Positions 49,028-58,404 of a stretch of 64,000 nucleotides of DNA are shown in pieces (positions within the stretch are counted from its first letter, which is position 1; each line of letters begins with the position of its first letter). The stretch spans positions 186,001 to 250,000 of the forward strand of contig BPUI01000002.1 of NCBI GenBank assembly GCA_019973575.1, given 5' to 3'. The notes under the pieces are model-generated. The model did no database searches and was not told the DNA's origin. It saw nothing but the letters and a program-made list of their open reading frames with translations. The translations under genes and the position numbers were made by a program. The stretch comes from Gemmatimonadetes bacterium T265. Lineage in GTDB: Bacteria > Gemmatimonadota > Gemmatimonadetes > Gemmatimonadales > Gemmatimonadaceae.

Positions 49028-49171
49028 TGCAAACTACCCGTCCGACCCGAACGATTCAACGCATTCGAACTGGTTCAGAGTCGTTCGATACGCCCGCCGT
49101 CCCGCGCGTAACAGGACAGCTACGTCGAGTATCCATGCGCGCCCGAAGTTTGTCGAGCGCTCCGACGTTCC

Positions 49172-51211
49172 CTAACGTGCGACGGCACTGTTCGTCACGC
49201 CGCCGTGCGCGGGCGAGCCGTCGCTGAGCTCGCCTTCGCTCGCGTCGTTGGGCACGTAGTCGTGCGGCAGCGCGCGGGCGCGGACCTCGTCGACGCAGCG
49301 CGCGACGAATGCGTCGAGTGGCATGGTCTCCTGCTGCTTCTCCTGCCCGCGCCGCCGCACGGTGACCGTGCCGGCCTCCTCCTCGCGGCGGCCGAGCACG
49401 GCCATGTACGGCACCTTGAGCCGGCTCGCCTCGCGGATGCGGACTTGGTAGTGCTCGGTGCTGCCCGCGTCGAACCCGACACGGAGTCCGGCCGCGCGCA
49501 GCGCGCCGGCGACCTGCCGCCCGTAGTCCGCGAGTTCGGGCGAGATCGGGACCACGGTCACCTGTTCGGGCGCGAGCCAGAGCGGGAACGCGCCGGCGAA
49601 GTGCTCGATGAGGATCGCGACGAAGCGCTCGAGCGAGCCGCACACGGCGCGGTGGATGACCACGGGGCGGTGCGGGTGGTTGTCGTTCCCGGTGTACGTC
49701 AGGTCGAAGCGCTCGGGCGCGGCGTAGTCGAGCTGGATCGTGCCTAACTGCCACGCGCGCCCGATCGAGTCGGTGACGTCGAAGTCGATCTTCGGGCCGT
49801 AGAACGCGCCGTCGCCTTCCTTCAGCTCGTACGGGCGTCCGGTCGCGTCCAGGGCGTCGCGGAGCGCCGCCTCGGCGCGGTCCCACATCTCGTCGCTGCC
49901 GATCCGCTGCTCGGGGCGCGTGGCGAACTTGAGCGACGCGGTGAGGCCGAACGTCTCGTAGTGGCCGAGGATGAAGTCCATCAGGAAGCGGACCTCGTCG
50001 GCGATCTTGTCCTCGCGCAGGTAGACGTGGCAGTCGTCCTGCGCGAACTGGCGCACGCGCGTCAGCCCGGACAACGCGCCGGAGAGCTCGTTGCGGTGCA
50101 GCACGTCGAACGTGACGTAGCGGAGCGGCAGCTCCCGGTACGAGTGCTTCGTCGCGCCGAAGTACAGGTGGTGCGAGGGGCAGTTCATCGGCTTGAGCGA
50201 CATGTCGTGCTCGCCCGTCTCGTTGTCGAGGACGAGGAACATGTTCTCGCGGTACTTGCCCCAGTGCCCGCTCTGTTCCCAGAGCTTCTTCGTGAAGAGG
50301 AGCGGCGTCTTGATCTCGAGGAACTTCTCCGCCTGGCGCTCGCGCACGAAGTCGACGAGCGTGTTGTAGAGCGTCGTGCCGCGCGGCGTCCAGAACGCGG
50401 CGCCGGGCGCGTGCGGGAAGAACTGGAACAAGTCGAGCTGCTTGCCTAACAGCCGGTGGTCGCGCTTCTTCGCCTCCTCGATGCGGTGCAGGTGCGCGTC
50501 GAGCGCGTCCTTTTTGAAGAAGGCCGTGCCGTAGATGCGCTGCAGCGACTGGTTGCGCGCGTCGCCGCGCCAGTAGGCGCCCGCCGCGTGCGTCAGCTTC
50601 ACGTGCCTCAGCCACCCCGTGTCGGGCACGTGGGGTCCGCGGCAGAGGTCGACGAAGTCGCCGTCGCGGTAGACGGAGATGACCTCGCCGTCGGGCAGGT
50701 CGGCGAGGCGCTCGCGCTTGAGCGGGTCGTCGCGGAAGATCTCCGCCGCCTCGTCGCGCGACACCTCGCGGCGCTCGAACGGCAGCTTCTCGGCGGCGAC
50801 CTTGCGGAACTCGGCCTCGAACTGCTCGAGGTCCTCGGGCGTGAACGGCGCGCCGACGCCGAAGTCGTAGTAGAACCCGTCCTCGATGGCCGGGCCGAAG
50901 CCGATCTCCGCACCCGGGCGGAGGCGGCGCACGGCCGTGGCGAGCGCGTGCGCGGCCGAGTGGCGCAGCACACCGAGCGCCTCGGGATCGCGGTCGGTGA
51001 GGACGCGGAAGGCGCCGCCGCGCCGCAGCGGCGTCACGAGGTCCTGGACTTCCCCGTCGACGCTCACCGCGACCGCGGCGCGCAGCAGGCGCTCGCCGAT
51101 CGACGCGACGACCTCGCTCGGCAGGGTGCCGGGCGCGACCTCGCGCGTGTCGCCATTGGGGAGCGTGAGAACGAGGGGCGGGGCGGAGGCGGCAGGCGCG
51201 GCGTCGATCAT
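49172..51211 (-). CDS. thrS: Threonyl-tRNA synthetase
   Basis: ThrRS charges tRNA-Thr and removes mischarged Ser. The 679-residue protein has the TGS domain (LTLPNGDTREVAPG), editing domain with RHSAAHALATAVRRL, catalytic core with the zinc Cys in LKPMNCPSHHLYF, motif 2 RNELSGALSGLTRVRQF, motif 3 TYTGNDNHPHRPVVIHRAVCGSLERF and the anticodon-binding domain. The ATG at 51211 (MIDAAP) is preferred to an upstream frame extension. The stop TAG is in a CCTAAC sequence; two TTA-GGC pairs are present. No T-box or leader structure is seen upstream. Confidence 0.97.
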   Translation of the reverse strand: MIDAAPAASAPPLVLTLPNGDTREVAPGTLPSEVVASIGERLLRAAVAVSVDGEVQDLVTPLRRGGAFRVLTDRDPEALGVLRHSAAHALATAVRRLRPGAEIGFGPAIEDGFYYDFGVGAPFTPEDLEQFEAEFRKVAAEKLPFERREVSRDEAAEIFRDDPLKRERLADLPDGEVISVYRDGDFVDLCRGPHVPDTGWLRHVKLTHAAGAYWRGDARNQSLQRIYGTAFFKKDALDAHLHRIEEAKKRDHRLLGKQLDLFQFFPHAPGAAFWTPRGTTLYNTLVDFVRERQAEKFLEIKTPLLFTKKLWEQSGHWGKYRENMFLVLDNETGEHDMSLKPMNCPSHHLYFGATKHSYRELPLRYVTFDVLHRNELSGALSGLTRVRQFAQDDCHVYLREDKIADEVRFLMDFILGHYETFGLTASLKFATRPEQRIGSDEMWDRAEAALRDALDATGRPYELKEGDGAFYGPKIDFDVTDSIGRAWQLGTIQLDYAAPERFDLTYTGNDNHPHRPVVIHRAVCGSLERFVAILIEHFAGAFPLWLAPEQVTVVPISPELADYGRQVAGALRAAGLRVGFDAGSTEHYQVRIREASRLKVPYMAVLGRREEEAGTVTVRRRGQEKQQETMPLDAFVARCVDEVRARALPHDYVPNDASEGELSDGSPAHGGVTNSAVAR

Positions 51212-51363
51212 CGCAGGGGCAGTCGGGGCGGGCGGAGGGGCCGTAAGTGGCCTTGAACTTGCGCCCGCGGACACGCTTCCGAACGGTCCTGCGGCGACGC
51301 CGGCCCCTGCCGCACGAGCCAAGGTAACCGTTCTTCAGGACCCCCCGCCACCACACGCAACGC

Positions 51364-52260
51364 ATGCCAACTTTACGCTACCGCGACCGCGACAACTCGG
51401 CGGCGAGCGCCGTCTTCGTCGCCGTGGGCGCGCTCGCCGGGCTCGCCGCGGGCGTCCTACTCGCCCAACGCATGGGCGGCATCTCGGGGATCGGCGCGCG
51501 GGTGCGCGACCGCCTCGACGGGGCGCGCGGCCGGGGCCGTGACGCGGACGACCGGCCGATGGCGCACGACCAGCCCGAGTACGACGACGAGCCGCTCGAG
51601 GCGAACGGCGGCGCGGCGGCCGCGCGCGGCGGCGCAGGCCGCGGACCCGGCGCCCAGGACGACGACGGCGAGGCGCTCGAGGAGCGCGTACTCGAGGCGT
51701 TCCGCAACGACCCCGTGTTGAGCGAGCGCGCCGTCGACATCGGCGCGGTCGGGCGCGGCATCATCGAGCTCACTGGCTTCGTTCAGGCGGAGAGCGAGGC
51801 GCACGGCGCCGTCGTGCTCACGCGCGGGGTGCCGGGCGTGACGACGGTCGTCAACCGGCTCGAGGTGCGCGAGGACGAGGCGCGGTACGAACAGACGGCC
51901 GCGCAGTACGAAGCGGGTGACGCGCCGGGCGGTGCGATGTGGGAAGGGCAGCAGGTCGGCATCGGCCGTCCGCGCCAGGGCACGTCGAACGACGCGGCGC
52001 GGCACTCCGATCCCAAGCCGACGCTCGAAAACCGCTGGCTCGGCGAACAGGCGGCGATCCGCGCCGCGGCCGACGACCTCGAAGGGTTGGCGGAGCGCCG
52101 GCAGAGCGCGGCCGACCTTCCGTCCGGCGACGAAACGGGCGGGTCGCCGATCGCCCCCTCGGGCGTGCCGAAGGGCGATCACGTGGCCGATCCGGCGTCT
52201 GCCGCGCCGTTCCTGCGCGAGACGACCGGGCGCGTCGACCCGAACCTGCGGAACGGCTGA
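51364..52260 (+). CDS. BON-domain protein with N-terminal membrane segment
   Basis: The 298-residue protein has one hydrophobic helix near residues 15-35 (VFVAVGALAGLAAGVLLAQR), an acidic Gly/Ala linker, a BON domain at about 105-168 (LEERVLEAFRND, GRGIIELTGFVQ, GVPGVTTVVNRLEV) and a disordered acidic tail. BON domains bind membranes or help in osmotic and envelope stress. The role is unknown. It is divergent from thrS and upstream of a small acidic protein with a strong ribosome-binding site. Confidence 0.82.
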   Translation: MPTLRYRDRDNSAASAVFVAVGALAGLAAGVLLAQRMGGISGIGARVRDRLDGARGRGRDADDRPMAHDQPEYDDEPLEANGGAAAARGGAGRGPGAQDDDGEALEERVLEAFRNDPVLSERAVDIGAVGRGIIELTGFVQAESEAHGAVVLTRGVPGVTTVVNRLEVREDEARYEQTAAQYEAGDAPGGAMWEGQQVGIGRPRQGTSNDAARHSDPKPTLENRWLGEQAAIRAAADDLEGLAERRQSAADLPSGDETGGSPIAPSGVPKGDHVADPASAAPFLRETTGRVDPNLRNG

Positions 52261-52379
52261 GCTCGCGGTCCGTCCCGCGGCCCCGGCGGTCGCGGGCCCG
52301 CGCCTTGCCCCACACCGCGGTCCGGTCACCGGCCGGCCCGGTCCCGGACCGGGTGTCACCTGCGAGAGGAGGAGAAGGG

Positions 52380-52640
52380 ATGTCGGAACGCACCAAGCCG
52401 CACCTCGGCCGCGCCCGCGACGGCGACCTCGAAAAGCCGTACGACACGCTCGAACTGGCGGGCACCGATCCGATCGGAACCGCCGGCGTCGCCGACAGCG
52501 TCGACATCGACGGCACGCGGTCGGACGTGGGCGTCGCGGCCAACCGGCACGCGGACGAGTTGCAGCGCATGATCGACAACAACCGCGACTGCGTGGACCG
52601 GTTCCGCAACCCGGACGCGGGCCCGACCGGCGAGCGCTAG
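52380..52640 (+). CDS. Small acidic protein, function unknown
   Basis: The 86-residue soluble protein is not recognised. It is rich in Asp, Ala and Gly (LAGTDPIGTAGVADSVD, MIDNNRDCVDRFRNPD) with one Cys and no membrane helix. A good Shine-Dalgarno (GAGGAGG with GAAGGG) lies before the ATG at 52380, which supports translation. It follows the BON-domain gene by 119 nt and ends at a strong hairpin, so the two may form one unit, perhaps in stress response; this is a guess from context. Confidence 0.65.
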   Translation: MSERTKPHLGRARDGDLEKPYDTLELAGTDPIGTAGVADSVDIDGTRSDVGVAANRHADELQRMIDNNRDCVDRFRNPDAGPTGER

Positions 52641-52660
52641 CACCGCACGCGTACGCACAC

Positions 52661-52695
52661 GCGGCGCCGCCCCGAACGCTTCGGGGCGGCGCCGC
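52661..52695 (+). terminator. Hairpin terminator after the small acidic protein gene
   Basis: GCGGCGCCGCCCCGAA pairs perfectly (16 bp) with TTCGGGGCGGCGCCGC around a CGC loop, 20 nt after the stop and followed by GGGCGTTTG. It insulates the unit from valS. Confidence 0.8.
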
Positions 52696-52723
52696 GGGCG
52701 TTTGGGGGCAGTCCCGGGACTGC

Positions 52724-52729
52724 TAGCTT
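52724..52729 (+). promoter_or_regulatory. -10 box for the valS operon, leaderless upstream frame
   Basis: TAGCTT is followed after 7 nt by an ATG at 52737; TTTGGG or TTGGGG at about 52701 could be a weak -35. Transcription would begin at the upstream small frame rather than at valS. Confidence 0.45.
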
Positions 52730-52736
52730 ACGGCGC

Positions 52737-52799
52737 ATGATGGCTTCATCCGCCGCCCGCCCCGGGTCCGACGGCGCGCCCTGCACGCGCGCGCGATGA
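52737..52799 (+). CDS. Putative 20-codon upstream frame coupled to valS
   Basis: ATG-ATG-GCT begins 7 nt after a TAGCTT box and the frame ends in TGA that overlaps the valS ATG (ATGA). The peptide would begin MMASSAARPGSDGAP and contains no Val, so ordinary valine attenuation is unlikely. The valS ATG has no Shine-Dalgarno (preceded by CACGCGCGCG), so translation may reach it by coupling from this leaderless frame. Confidence 0.4.
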   Translation: MMASSAARPGSDGAPCTRAR

Positions 52800-55597
52800 G
52801 CGACGAACTGCCGGCCGCGTACGACGCGGCCGCGACCGAACGCGCGATCTACGCCCGCTGGCAGGCCGCGGGACTCTACACCGCGCAGGCCGCGCGCTCC
52901 GAGCGCGACGGCGGCGGGCGCGTGCCGTTCACGGTGCTCATGCCACCGCCGAACGTCACGGCGGTCCTGCACGTGGGCCACGCGCTCAACAACACCGTGC
53001 AGGACGTCCTCGCCCGGTGGCGGCGCATGGCGGGCGACGAGGCGCTCTGGCTGCCCGGGATGGACCACGCGGGGATCGCGACGCAGAACGTCGTCGAGAA
53101 AAAGATCGCGCGCGAGGAGGGGCTGAGCCGGTACGAGGTCGGGCGGGAGGCGTTCGTCGAGCGGACCGCGGAGTTCGTGCGCGAGACCGGGGGCCAGATC
53201 CTCGACCAGCTGAAGGCGATCGGCGCGTCGGCGGACTGGTCGCGCACGGCGTACACGCTGTCCCCCGAGCTGTCGCGCGCGGTACGCGAGGCGTTCGTGC
53301 GGCTGTACGAGCGCGGGCTGATCTACAAGGGGCACCGGGTGATCCACTGGTGCCCGCGCTGCATGACGTCGCTCTCCGACGAGGAGGCGGAGTTCAAGGA
53401 GGCGCCGGGGCGGCTCTACCACCTCCGCTACGCCGTGAGCGACGAACCCGCCCGCGCGATCGTCGTCGCGACGACGCGGCCCGAGACGCTGTTCGGCGAC
53501 GTCGCCGTGGCGGTCAACCCGGACGACGAGCGCTACGCGGACCTCGTCGGACGCACGGTGCGCCTGCCGCTCGTCGGCCTCGACATCCCGGTCATCGCCG
53601 ACGCGTACGTCGACCGCGAGTTCGGCACCGGCGCGCTCAAGATCACGCCCGCGCACGATCAGAACGACTTCGAGGTCGGGCGGCGGCACGGGCTGCCAAC
53701 GCCGGTCGTGATCGACGCGGCGGGGTTCGTACGCGCCGTGGCCGACGCCGACGGGCGCGTGCCCGCCGCCGTCGATGGGATGGAGCGCTTCGACGCGCGC
53801 GCGCGCACCGCCGACCTGCTCGAGGCGGAGGGAACGCTCGTCGGCGTCGAGGCGCACCAGCACGCGGTGCGGCGGTGCTACCGTTGCGACACCGTGGTCG
53901 AGCCCCGGCTCTCGGACCAGTGGTTCGTGCGCATGGCGCCGCTGGCCGCGCCGGCGCTCGCGGCCGTGCGCGAGGGGACGATCCGCATCCTCCCCGAGCG
54001 GTGGGAGGCCGTGTACGTGCACTGGATGGAGAACATCCGCGACTGGAACATCTCGCGGCAGCTCTGGTGGGGCCACCGCATCCCGGTGTGGTACGACGAT
54101 GCGACGGGCGAGACGTTCGTCAGCCGCGAGGAGCTCGCGGTCTCGCCGACGACGGGCAACCCGGTGCGCCAGGACGATGACGTGCTCGACACGTGGTTCT
54201 CATCGTGGCTCTGGCCGGTGTCGACGCTCGGGTGGCCGAACGAGGAGGCGCCGGACCTCCGCGCGTTCTACCCGACCGACGTACTCGTGACCGCCCCCGA
54301 GATCCTCTTCTTCTGGGTGGCGCGGATGATCATGGCCGGGTACGCGTTCGGCGGCGCGGCGCCGTTCCACACGGTGTACCTGCACGGCACGGTCCGCGAC
54401 ACGCTGCACCGCAAGATGTCGAAGTCGTTAGGCAACGGGATCGACCCGCTCGAGGTCGTCGCGCGCTACGGCGCCGACGCGCTCCGCTGGACGTCGGTCG
54501 CCGGGCTCGGCATGGGCGCGGACGTGATCCTCGACCCGGAGGACCTCGAGAAGTCGTTCACGCCGGGCCGCAACTTCTGCACGAAGCTCTGGAACATCGG
54601 GCGCTACCTGCTGCAGAACGTCGGCGCGGAACCGGTGCTCGCGCTCGACGCGATCGCGCCGGAGCGGCTGACACAGGCCGACCGATGGGTGCTCGCGCGC
54701 CTCGACGCCGCGGTGCGCGACTGCGACGCCGCGCTCGGCCCGGCGCGGCCGCCGCGCGCGGCGTCGCCGGGCGCGGAGCCGCGCTGGCCGGAGGCGGCGC
54801 GCGGCGCCGGGCTCCGATTGAACGAGTACGCGGAAGCGGCGCGGCGCTTCGCCTGGAGCGAGCTCGCCGACTGGTACCTCGAGAGCACCAAGGCGCGGCT
54901 CGCCGGCAACGATGCCGACGACCGCGCGGTCGCCCGCGCCGTGCTCGCGCACGCGTTCGACGGCGCGCTGCGGCTGTTGCACCCGATCGTGCCGTTCATC
55001 ACCGAGGCGCTCTGGCACCGACTCCCGTCGTCCCCGCCGGACGCGCTGCTGGCGGCCGCCGCATGGCCGGCGCCGCGCGGCGCGGCCGACGCGTCCGGGG
55101 CCGACGCGCTCGACGGGGCGGCACCGTTTGACACCGTGCGCGCGTGCGTCGAGGCGGTCCGGCAAATCCGGTCGGACTACGCCGTTCCGCCAGGGCGACG
55201 CGTCGACGTCTACCTGCAGGCCGCCGGCGAGCCGCTCGATGCCGAAGCGGCGGGGATGGTGGGCGCGCTCGCGCGGGCGGACGTACGCGTCGCCGACGGA
55301 GACGGGACCCTGCCCTTCGACCGCCAGCTCGCCGCGCAGCAGCTCGTCCGGGGGGCGCGGGTCTACGTCCCGCTCGTCGGCCTCGTCGACGTGGCGAAGG
55401 AACGTGAGAAGCTGACGAAGGAACTCGCGGGGCTCGACAAGCAACTCGGTGCCCTCCGCGGCCGCCTCGCGAACCCCGGGTTCGTCGAGCGCGCGCCCAC
55501 CGCGGTCGTCGACGCCGAGCGTGCGAAGGAGCGCGCGTGGACCGCGCGCGCGGCGGAACTGGAGGCGTCGATCGCGGCGCTGCAGCGCGAGTCATGA
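52796..55597 (+). CDS. valS: Valyl-tRNA synthetase
   Basis: ValRS charges tRNA-Val and edits Thr. The 933-residue class-I enzyme has PPPNVTAVLHVGHALNNT with the HIGH-type HVGH, the CP1 editing domain (TTRPETLFGDVAV, GTGALKITPAHDQND), the KMSKSLGNG loop near residue 540, an anticodon domain with ESTKARL, and a C-terminal coiled-coil arm (VAKEREKLTKELAGLDKQL). Full length. The Leu-Gly of KMSKSLGNG is encoded TTA-GGC, a copy of the dispersed heptamer in an otherwise strictly conserved motif. The stop overlaps the next gene (ATGA). Confidence 0.98.
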   Translation: MSDELPAAYDAAATERAIYARWQAAGLYTAQAARSERDGGGRVPFTVLMPPPNVTAVLHVGHALNNTVQDVLARWRRMAGDEALWLPGMDHAGIATQNVVEKKIAREEGLSRYEVGREAFVERTAEFVRETGGQILDQLKAIGASADWSRTAYTLSPELSRAVREAFVRLYERGLIYKGHRVIHWCPRCMTSLSDEEAEFKEAPGRLYHLRYAVSDEPARAIVVATTRPETLFGDVAVAVNPDDERYADLVGRTVRLPLVGLDIPVIADAYVDREFGTGALKITPAHDQNDFEVGRRHGLPTPVVIDAAGFVRAVADADGRVPAAVDGMERFDARARTADLLEAEGTLVGVEAHQHAVRRCYRCDTVVEPRLSDQWFVRMAPLAAPALAAVREGTIRILPERWEAVYVHWMENIRDWNISRQLWWGHRIPVWYDDATGETFVSREELAVSPTTGNPVRQDDDVLDTWFSSWLWPVSTLGWPNEEAPDLRAFYPTDVLVTAPEILFFWVARMIMAGYAFGGAAPFHTVYLHGTVRDTLHRKMSKSLGNGIDPLEVVARYGADALRWTSVAGLGMGADVILDPEDLEKSFTPGRNFCTKLWNIGRYLLQNVGAEPVLALDAIAPERLTQADRWVLARLDAAVRDCDAALGPARPPRAASPGAEPRWPEAARGAGLRLNEYAEAARRFAWSELADWYLESTKARLAGNDADDRAVARAVLAHAFDGALRLLHPIVPFITEALWHRLPSSPPDALLAAAAWPAPRGAADASGADALDGAAPFDTVRACVEAVRQIRSDYAVPPGRRVDVYLQAAGEPLDAEAAGMVGALARADVRVADGDGTLPFDRQLAAQQLVRGARVYVPLVGLVDVAKEREKLTKELAGLDKQLGALRGRLANPGFVERAPTAVVDAERAKERAWTARAAELEASIAALQRES

Positions 55598-57105
55598 GAC
55601 GGCGCGTCCGAACGGCCGCGGCGGCCGCGGTCGTCGCGGCGGGCGCGTGCGCGTCGCCCGGCATACCGCCGGGAGGCCCGCCCCGCTTCACCCCGCCGCG
55701 GCTCGTCGCGGTCGCGCCCGACACGCTGGCCGTGAACGCGCGGCCGCGGTCGGTCGCGTTCACATTCGACGAGGTCGTGAACGAGGCGTCGCGCGGAACG
55801 GGCCCGGCCGCCTCGTCCGGAGGCGGCGCGAACGGGCTGGAGTCGATGGTCCTCGTCTCGCCGCGCAACGGCTCGGTCGCAGTCGACTGGGGGCGCGAGC
55901 GGATCTCCGTGCGGCAGCGCCGCGGCTTCCGGGCGAACGCGACGTACACGATCACGATCCTCCAGGGGCTCTCCGACCTGCGCGGGAACGCGCGCGATTC
56001 GGCGGTCGTGGCGGTGTTCAGCACCGGCGCGGCGATTGCGCGCGGTGAGCTGCGCGGGGTCGTGTTCGACTGGGTCAACGGGCGGATCGCGCCCGGGGCG
56101 GTCGTCGAGGCCGTGGCGGGCGACAGCGTCCCGTACGTCGCGCTTTCCGACAGCACGGGCCGGTTCCTGATCCCGAACGTGCCGCCCGGCGCGTACGTCG
56201 TGCGCGGCGCGGTCGACGTCAACGGCAACCGGGCGATCGACCCGCGCGAGCCGTTCGACACCGCGCGCGCGACCGCGGCGGTGCAGCCCGGACGGCCGTT
56301 CTTCACGCCGCCGATCCGGCTTGCGGTACTCGACTCGGAGATCGTCACGGGCGCGGACACGACGCGCCCGCGCCCGCGGCGGCCGGCGGGCCGCGGCGCC
56401 GCGGCGCCTGACACCGCACCGTTAGGCATCGCGCTCTACGCCTTCGTCCACGACACCCTCGCGCCGCGCGTCTCGACGGTGAACGTCGTCGACAGCACGA
56501 CCGTCCGGCTGACGTTCGACCGCCCGCTGCGCCCGGAGCAGCCGTTCGGGCCCGCGCAGTTCCGCATCGTCGGGCCGGACTCGGCCGTGGTCCCGGTGCG
56601 CGAGGTCGCCACGGCCGCGGTCGCCGATTCGATCGCGCAGGCGGCCGCGCGGGCGGCGGCGGCGCGTGCGGACTCCGCCGCGCCCGCCGACACCACCGCG
56701 CGTGCGGACACGACCGGCCGCGGCGCGACCCGGCCGCCGCCTGCGGTCGGGTCGCGTCCGTCGTCCGCGGCGCCTCCGGCGGCCGCGCGCGGCGCGCCGA
56801 GCGCGGCGGACACGGCGGCGCGACGCCTGGCCGCATCGACCTCGCTCGGACCGCGTCTGCAGCGTCCGGTTCCGCCGGTCGAACTCGTCGCGCGGCTCGG
56901 CATGCCGCTGCGGCCGAACACGATCTACCGCCTCACCGCGCGCGACGTGCGGTCGCTCTCCGGCGTCGCCGGCTCGACGACCCGGACGTTCACGACCCCG
57001 CGCCCGACGCCGCCGGCGCCCGCCGCGCGTCCCGCCGCGCGTCCGCCGGCCGCGCCGGCGTCGCCGCCGCGCCCCCCCTCGTCCCCGCCGACTCGTGGAC
57101 CCTGA
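55594..57105 (+). CDS. Exported Ig-like (Big_5/SbsA) domain protein
   Basis: The 503-residue protein has an N-terminal export signal ending in VVAAGACAS (a weak lipobox around Cys 21), then GPPRFTPPRLVAVAPDTLAVN and the Big_5-type domain (VAFTFDEVVNEA). Next is a carboxypeptidase-regulatory-like beta-sandwich (RGVVFDWVNGRIAPGAVVEA, GRFLIPNVPPGAYVVRGAVD), and a C-terminal part with an Ala/Asp/Thr-rich spacer and a Pro-rich tail. Such proteins are typical of Bacteroidetes- and Gemmatimonadota-like genomes, probably on the outer membrane. It is coupled to valS and overlaps gmhB by 11 nt. One TTA-GGC pair (56421). Confidence 0.78.
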   Translation: MRRRVRTAAAAAVVAAGACASPGIPPGGPPRFTPPRLVAVAPDTLAVNARPRSVAFTFDEVVNEASRGTGPAASSGGGANGLESMVLVSPRNGSVAVDWGRERISVRQRRGFRANATYTITILQGLSDLRGNARDSAVVAVFSTGAAIARGELRGVVFDWVNGRIAPGAVVEAVAGDSVPYVALSDSTGRFLIPNVPPGAYVVRGAVDVNGNRAIDPREPFDTARATAAVQPGRPFFTPPIRLAVLDSEIVTGADTTRPRPRRPAGRGAAAPDTAPLGIALYAFVHDTLAPRVSTVNVVDSTTVRLTFDRPLRPEQPFGPAQFRIVGPDSAVVPVREVATAAVADSIAQAAARAAAARADSAAPADTTARADTTGRGATRPPPAVGSRPSSAAPPAAARGAPSAADTAARRLAASTSLGPRLQRPVPPVELVARLGMPLRPNTIYRLTARDVRSLSGVAGSTTRTFTTPRPTPPAPAARPAARPPAAPASPPRPPSSPPTRGP

Positions 57106-57697
57106 GCACGCGACGACGACGGGCGCAAAGGCGCGCGGCGCGGTGTTCTTCGACCGCGACGGCACGCTGATCGACGACGAACACTACCTCTCGGACCCCG
57201 CGCTCGTCCGGCTGCGCCCCGGCGCGGCCGCGGCCGTGCGCGCGGTCCGCGACGCCGGCCTCGCCGCGGTGGTCGTCACGAACCAGTCGGGGATCGGCCG
57301 CGGGCTGTTCGACCACGCGGCGTACGAGGCGGTGCGCGCCCGCTTGGACGCGGTGCTCGCCGCCGAGGGCGCCGTGCTCGACGCGACCTACTACTGCCCA
57401 CACGCGCCCGACGTCGGACCGCCCTGCGACTGCCGCAAGCCCGGACCGGGGCTGTTCCGGCGCGCGGCGGCCGACTTCGGCCTCGACCTGGCCCGCTCGG
57501 GCGCGATCGGCGACCGCGTCCGCGACCTCACACCCGTCGTCGCGCTCGGCGGCTACGGCGTCCTCGTCCCGTCCCCCGACACGCCCGCGGCGGAGCTGAC
57601 CCGCGCCCGGGACGAGCACGCGGTCGTGGCGACGTTAGGCAATGCGGTCGCGCGCGTCCTCGCGTGGGCGGCCGCGCGCCAGGTCGGGGCGGCGTGA
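57095..57697 (+). CDS. gmhB: D-glycero-D-manno-heptose-1,7-bisphosphate 7-phosphatase (HAD family)
   Basis: GmhB removes the 7-phosphate in ADP-heptose synthesis for lipopolysaccharide; histidinol phosphatase is the close relative. The 200-residue protein has FFDRDGTLID, VVTNQSGIGRG, the zinc-loop Cys/His set YYCPHAPDVGPPCDCRKPGPGL (in parts) and AIGDRVRDL. The zinc loop favours GmhB. The start is GTG at 57095, inside the end of the Ig gene. The stop overlaps purN (GTGA). No other heptose gene is in the window. Confidence 0.85.
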   Translation: MDPEHATTTGAKARGAVFFDRDGTLIDDEHYLSDPALVRLRPGAAAAVRAVRDAGLAAVVVTNQSGIGRGLFDHAAYEAVRARLDAVLAAEGAVLDATYYCPHAPDVGPPCDCRKPGPGLFRRAAADFGLDLARSGAIGDRVRDLTPVVALGGYGVLVPSPDTPAAELTRARDEHAVVATLGNAVARVLAWAAARQVGAA

Positions 57698-58404
57698 GCG
57701 CGGCGGCGCGGGCGCGCGTGGCGGTGCTCGCCTCGGGCGGCGGTAGCAACCTCGGCGCGTTGCTCGCCTTCCTCGCCGAGCGCGGCGCGGGGCGCGCGGC
57801 CGACGTCGTGCTCGTCGCGGGCGACCGCGCCGGGGCTGGGGCGTTCGAACGCGCTGCCACATGCCGCATCGCGACGCACCACCTCGCCGACCCGGCTGAC
57901 GGCGCGGGAATGCGCGCGCAGTTCGAGGCGTACGGCGTCGACCTCGTCGTGCTCGCCGGGTATCTCAAACACGTCCCGGACGCGGTGACACGCGCGTACG
58001 CCGGGCGCATGCTCAACGTGCACCCGTCGCTCCTGCCCGCGTTCGGCGGCCCGGGGATGTACGGCGCGCGCGTCCACCGGGCGGTGCTGGCGGCCGGCGC
58101 GTGCGTGAGCGGGGCCACGGTCCACTTCGTGGACGACGCGTACGACCGCGGGCCGATCGCCGCGCAGTGGCCGGTGCCGGTCCGCGCGAACGACACGCCC
58201 GAGTCGCTCGCCGCGCGCGTGCTGCGCGTGGAACACCTGCTGCTCCCGCGCGCGGTCGAGGCGGTCGCGGCGGGGCGCGTGCGCGTCGGCGCGGACGGCC
58301 GCGTGCATTCGCCCTACGAGCCCGCGGACGTCCCGTTCACGCTTCCTCCGTCCGCCACCGACGACGATGTCGCGTCCGCGCTCGACGCCGCGCTCCGCGC
58401 CTAA
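57694..58404 (+). CDS. purN: Phosphoribosylglycinamide formyltransferase
   Basis: PurN transfers formyl from 10-formyl-THF to GAR in purine synthesis. The 236-residue protein has ASGGGSNLGALLAFL, VVLAGYLKHVP, the catalytic NVHPSLLPAF and YDRGPIAAQWPVPV with the conserved Asp. The C-terminus is about 25 residues longer than in E. coli. The start is GTG at 57694, coupled to gmhB; the stop TAA is in a GCCTAAC heptamer (58399). The M42 peptidase gene begins 38 nt before the end. purH lies 2.4 kb downstream. Confidence 0.93.
   Translation: MSAAARARVAVLASGGGSNLGALLAFLAERGAGRAADVVLVAGDRAGAGAFERAATCRIATHHLADPADGAGMRAQFEAYGVDLVVLAGYLKHVPDAVTRAYAGRMLNVHPSLLPAFGGPGMYGARVHRAVLAAGACVSGATVHFVDDAYDRGPIAAQWPVPVRANDTPESLAARVLRVEHLLLPRAVEAVAAGRVRVGADGRVHSPYEPADVPFTLPPSATDDDVASALDAALRA

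Noticed and set aside
52737-52799. A valine attenuator leader peptide
   Set aside because: The 20-codon frame contains no valine codon and no terminator lies between it and valS.
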